A stretch of 64,000 nt of DNA, taken from JBKCUI01 sp052161625. GTDB taxonomy: Bacteria; Planctomycetota; Planctomycetia; Pirellulales; Pirellulaceae. Shown here piece by piece: positions 60,960 to 64,000 of this stretch (its first letter is position 1; each line of letters opens with the position of its first letter). The notes under the pieces were generated by a model. It had not been told where the DNA came from. It was given only the letters and a program-made list of their open reading frames with translations, and ran no database searches. A program made the translations under genes and the position numbers. The stretch is taken from the NCBI GenBank assembly GCA_052161625.1, contig CP197412.1; one strand, 5' to 3'.

Positions 60960-63900
60960 ATGCATCGCGAAAATAACACGTCAGCGCTTCGCCAGATAAG
61001 AACCCGTAGAACGCGAATGTTCCGTCTTCAGCTACTGGAAGTTTTGGAGCAACGAGTTGTTTATGCTGCAGATACCTCTGGTGTACTTTCCTCATTGAGC
61101 GCACATATAGAGGGAAATCCGACTGCGTTGCTAGGGCCAGTATCAGCAACCGGCATCAGTGGATCCAAGATATCTAGCATGGGGGCGCAGCCAATCTCGG
61201 CTGAACACCAAAGTGCGATAGACAACGCGCTCAAGCTCCGTGCACTATCGAGTGGTAGCAGCAAGCTTGTGGCTTCTGTCGCACCAAGCAACCTCGCTGC
61301 TTCATCCGTGCAACGCCAGTTGATCCGATCTCCTTTTACGACCGCACCGGATCTGAGTGATCCTGACAACCTTCGCACGATCACACCGCTAAGCAGCACT
61401 ACCCCACTAGCGATGGCATTTTCCAATGCAACGACTGTTGACCTTAGTGCTATTGCTCATCAAAGAGGGGCCAACATCGGATCGACTGCCACGCGACGAG
61501 TGCCGTCTGACGGTCGCATGACTCAACCTGTTCAATGGGTGGGGGCTTATTGCACAGTTGATGGCGAACAGATTCACCCAAATTCAGTGATGATGACGTT
61601 GCCATTAGGCGAGGGTGAGGGAGAGGACGCATCAGAATCAATCGTACCGGAGCTTGACCTTCCCGAGTTGGAATTCACGTCCTACACCGGCGCACTAAAC
61701 GATTTTACGCCGTCGCAGCAGGCTGGCAGAAACGAGATAACGAGCTTCGGATTGTTTACCGCATCGTCGTTAATGAACCCGGACTTCACGTTGCCAGGGC
61801 TTAACTGGGTGCGACAAGTTGACCAAACCTGGGTAAGCGCTACTGAATGGAGTATTACCGAAATCTTCGTCATGTCGTTTCGGCTGACGAATTCGAATGA
61901 TTCGACGGACTCACAGGCAACAACCCTGCGGTCACTAAGAATCGATAGCGGTGATGAGGACCTGCCGCCTGAGGACGATCAGGACCTTCTGTTGGATATT
62001 GATACCACAAAGCAGTCCATTGCGGATCGGTACGGTTTTTACACGCTTGTTTTCCATGCTTCTCGCGGCATAACCACGCCAGCAGAAGCAGGGGTGAAAT
62101 GGAGCGTCAATGAGAGCTATTCTGACACTATTGAACTAAGTGAAACAACTGCCGTTGAAACAGCCTACGCACCAGAAGTGTACGATGTGGAAATACACGG
62201 AGGAACTCAGCTTTATGAGAATGATTATTCTGGCAATCTATCCGTAAGCGATTCCTCACAACTAACCGTTTCCTCTTCCGGAGGGAATAGCTTTAGCAGC
62301 ACTCCCAGCTTGAATTCGAGCAATGACACTACGCGATCACTGTCTGCAAACATAGATTACAATGCGAGCGGAACTTCACTTGGATTGTCAGGATGGCAGA
62401 ATACTTCGTCCACAGGGAATATCGCATTTCAAAATCAAACGGGCACCAGTATTGCCGCACTTCAGTCAGTGATGGCTTCTTTGTACCCAGATGTCTCTTT
62501 TCCAACTAATCCACAAGATCTCATTGCCGAATACCGTGTCGCTCTTGATGATGAAGACTATTTGCCTGGAGCACGCATTGACGATCTAGGGGAAATCGAC
62601 GGAAATGGAACCCTCTCCGCATCCGGGGGCACTTCAACAAGCGGGCGAAGCGGTGTAAGTGCTGGATCAGTGAACTTGCTAGCGACGCTGACAAATGGCA
62701 ATTACGATTCACTGCTGGGAACTGCAATGAATCAGATGAACGGGGCAAAGGAAGATTCGGGGAAAGCGGCAGGTACCTTTGTATTCAATGAAACGGAAGA
62801 AGTGCTTACACTGCTGGGACCTGAAACGACGACAGTTCGGCTTTTCGCGGGTTGGAAGGGGCAAGATAGTGATTCCGCTACAGCAGACGCTGGACTTCAT
62901 GTTGATATCACTCTCGGCACTGAAGAAATTGAGTACTCGCACGACGATACCGACGGAAAACAGGAGGGGGAAGTAACAGGGGGATCTCATGCAGGCGTTG
63001 ATGATTTCATAGAGATATTCCTTACCTCTCAGTTGGAGGATGTCGTCGATACGACTTACCAGGATCAGTACGGTGATCACTCGGTAACTGGAAGCATGAC
63101 GCGGACTCGCAATCTCTGGTATTCGCAGGAAAACGCTGGAAGTACGCTGGGTGACGTGACTGGCCTAGCGAATTTGGAGAATGTTGGATCAGAATTTGAT
63201 TCCGACATTTACGGCTTTAGTAGGGAGATACTTGTCCAAGAGTACATAGAGGACTGGGACAGAATAGACCTCGTTGAAGCGACAAGCGAAGTTTTTTTCA
63301 ACGGCACAGGCTCTGTCTACATGTACGAGAAGCTACGCAGTATTTCCGAGGTCATCGGAACTGCGTCAGCTTCGCGAGCCGGTGACGGGCCATTGGTTGT
63401 AAATATGGATGTGGAAGCAGTCAATTCCCTCTCGGTCGACTACACGGATGATGAGGCAGTCTACGAGTATAACAACCCAGGTGGTTGCATCCTGGCATGC
63501 GCGATCCTATATGACTGGACTAGGTCGGCGTCGCTGAACGGTAAGATCACGAATACTACGACGATCACAGGTTCCGCAAGTGTTGATCCAGAGAGTGCGT
63601 CCGGTGATTCCGGCGGTTTCACGACGGTCGAATCTAGTCAATATGAAGGAGATGATTCCTTGAATTTGGTCGTCACCGGCACAACCGATGGTGGACCAGA
63701 AAGACGAATGCAGCGCGAGAAAGAGCTTGAGATGCTGTTAGGAATATTCGAGGAATCAGAGGAAGACAATAGCGGGTATGGGGACTCTGGATACGGCGGG
63801 TACGGAGGAGGTTCTGGCGGTGGCGGAACTGGCAGTGGTCCTGGAAACATCCCAGGTGTATCCGAGCCAACCAGTATGTTTTGGGGAGTGACTACGGGAT

Positions 63901-64000
63901 TCTTCAAGGGACTTGTGCAAGGCGCTGCGAACGTTGTGAACGGCGTCCAAGATGCTGCCGTAGGGCTTGCGAATTTGCCGGTGCAAGGTGCCAACTTGAT
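60960..64000 (+). CDS. large exported protein with LEPR-XLL-like start, incomplete
   Basis: Translating from the ATG at 60960 gives 1013 codons without a stop up to the window end, so the gene continues beyond it. An Arg-rich start (RQIRTRRTRM) is followed by FRLQLLEVLEQRVVYAAD at residues 21-38, closely like the LEPR-XLL motif that opens very large planctomycete surface proteins. The body is Ser/Thr/Asp/Glu-rich beta sequence (NSNDSTDSQ; SDSSQLTVSSSGGNSF). Around residue 935 a Gly/Tyr-rich stretch (YGDSGYGGYGGGSGGGG) leads to SMFWGVTTGFFKGLVQGAAN and VVNGVQDAAVGLANLPVQGA, similar to the pre-toxin segments before the toxic domain of polymorphic toxins. The C-terminal domain is not visible. 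A weak AGG precedes the start. Confidence 0.8.
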   Translation, partial: MHRENNTSALRQIRTRRTRMFRLQLLEVLEQRVVYAADTSGVLSSLSAHIEGNPTALLGPVSATGISGSKISSMGAQPISAEHQSAIDNALKLRALSSGSSKLVASVAPSNLAASSVQRQLIRSPFTTAPDLSDPDNLRTITPLSSTTPLAMAFSNATTVDLSAIAHQRGANIGSTATRRVPSDGRMTQPVQWVGAYCTVDGEQIHPNSVMMTLPLGEGEGEDASESIVPELDLPELEFTSYTGALNDFTPSQQAGRNEITSFGLFTASSLMNPDFTLPGLNWVRQVDQTWVSATEWSITEIFVMSFRLTNSNDSTDSQATTLRSLRIDSGDEDLPPEDDQDLLLDIDTTKQSIADRYGFYTLVFHASRGITTPAEAGVKWSVNESYSDTIELSETTAVETAYAPEVYDVEIHGGTQLYENDYSGNLSVSDSSQLTVSSSGGNSFSSTPSLNSSNDTTRSLSANIDYNASGTSLGLSGWQNTSSTGNIAFQNQTGTSIAALQSVMASLYPDVSFPTNPQDLIAEYRVALDDEDYLPGARIDDLGEIDGNGTLSASGGTSTSGRSGVSAGSVNLLATLTNGNYDSLLGTAMNQMNGAKEDSGKAAGTFVFNETEEVLTLLGPETTTVRLFAGWKGQDSDSATADAGLHVDITLGTEEIEYSHDDTDGKQEGEVTGGSHAGVDDFIEIFLTSQLEDVVDTTYQDQYGDHSVTGSMTRTRNLWYSQENAGSTLGDVTGLANLENVGSEFDSDIYGFSREILVQEYIEDWDRIDLVEATSEVFFNGTGSVYMYEKLRSISEVIGTASASRAGDGPLVVNMDVEAVNSLSVDYTDDEAVYEYNNPGGCILACAILYDWTRSASLNGKITNTTTITGSASVDPESASGDSGGFTTVESSQYEGDDSLNLVVTGTTDGGPERRMQREKELEMLLGIFEESEEDNSGYGDSGYGGYGGGSGGGGTGSGPGNIPGVSEPTSMFWGVTTGFFKGLVQGAANVVNGVQDAAVGLANLPVQGANL

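Noticed and set aside
60862..61873. Several minus-strand frames under the 60960 gene
   Set aside because: They are antisense to the long frame, which is open for over 3 kb and has consistent composition.

Overview
The window looks like a chromosome segment of a Planctomycetota bacterium, most likely of the Pirellulales type. The evidence is the DUF1549/DUF1553 protein, two Tat-exported DUF1501 proteins, a cytochrome-motif/WD40 protein, an HlyD/M50 adaptor cluster, a planctomycete-type tyrosine integrase remnant, an S23 four-helix-bundle remnant and an N-terminal motif resembling LEPR-XLL. No rRNA, replication origin or CRISPR array was seen.

Region 1 (1-25 kb) is mostly ordinary chromosome. 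It holds the end of a PolB-like 3'-5' exonuclease gene, a universal stress protein, an AlkC/AlkD-like HEAT-repeat DNA repair protein, and a four-gene run of a ~1240-residue multi-pass membrane protein, PspA, a small unknown protein and a membrane-anchored histidine kinase. An EamA transporter follows, then the exported DUF1501, DUF1549/1553 and WD40 set with a divergent second DUF1501 gene. After that come a Ski2-like helicase overlapping a PfpI/DJ-1 gene, metF-proC, a 46-codon membrane peptide gene and an unknown gene.

Region 2 (25-35 kb) has three adjacent membrane-export genes (two HlyD-type adaptors and an M50-type membrane protein with a lipoyl/HlyD tail). Facing away from them is a 1618-residue DUF4011 / superfamily-1 helicase / Vsr-like nuclease protein of the kind reported as a single-gene phage defence. 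It is followed by tRNA-Cys(GCA) and its terminator.

Region 3 (35-59.5 kb) is a worn accessory region bounded by two different broken tyrosine integrases. It contains three copies of one IS66-type element (2677 bp when complete). Copy 1 has lost 1147 bp and carries an ORF-less group II intron in its transposase gene. Copy 2 separates two truncated genes and lacks target duplications. Copy 3 sits inside an ISAs1-type element with a perfect 8-bp duplication. Between them lie phage-type cargo (DUF5131, a crAss001_48-like protein, a truncated DUF6884), exported proteins (DUF1573-like, Cys-rich and others), a cation efflux protein, a beta-propeller protein, a lipoprotein hydrolase, a CrtO-like membrane protein, an S23 pseudogene and an excisionase-fold/PIN toxin-antitoxin pair.

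Region 4 (59.5-64 kb) has a GT-B glycosyltransferase and, diverging from it, a reading frame open from 60960 to the window end. It encodes more than 1000 residues with a LEPR-XLL-like N-terminus and a Gly-rich stretch followed by a segment like the pre-toxin linkers of polymorphic toxins. With the HlyD/M50 cluster and the DUF4011 gene, it is the most interesting content here.
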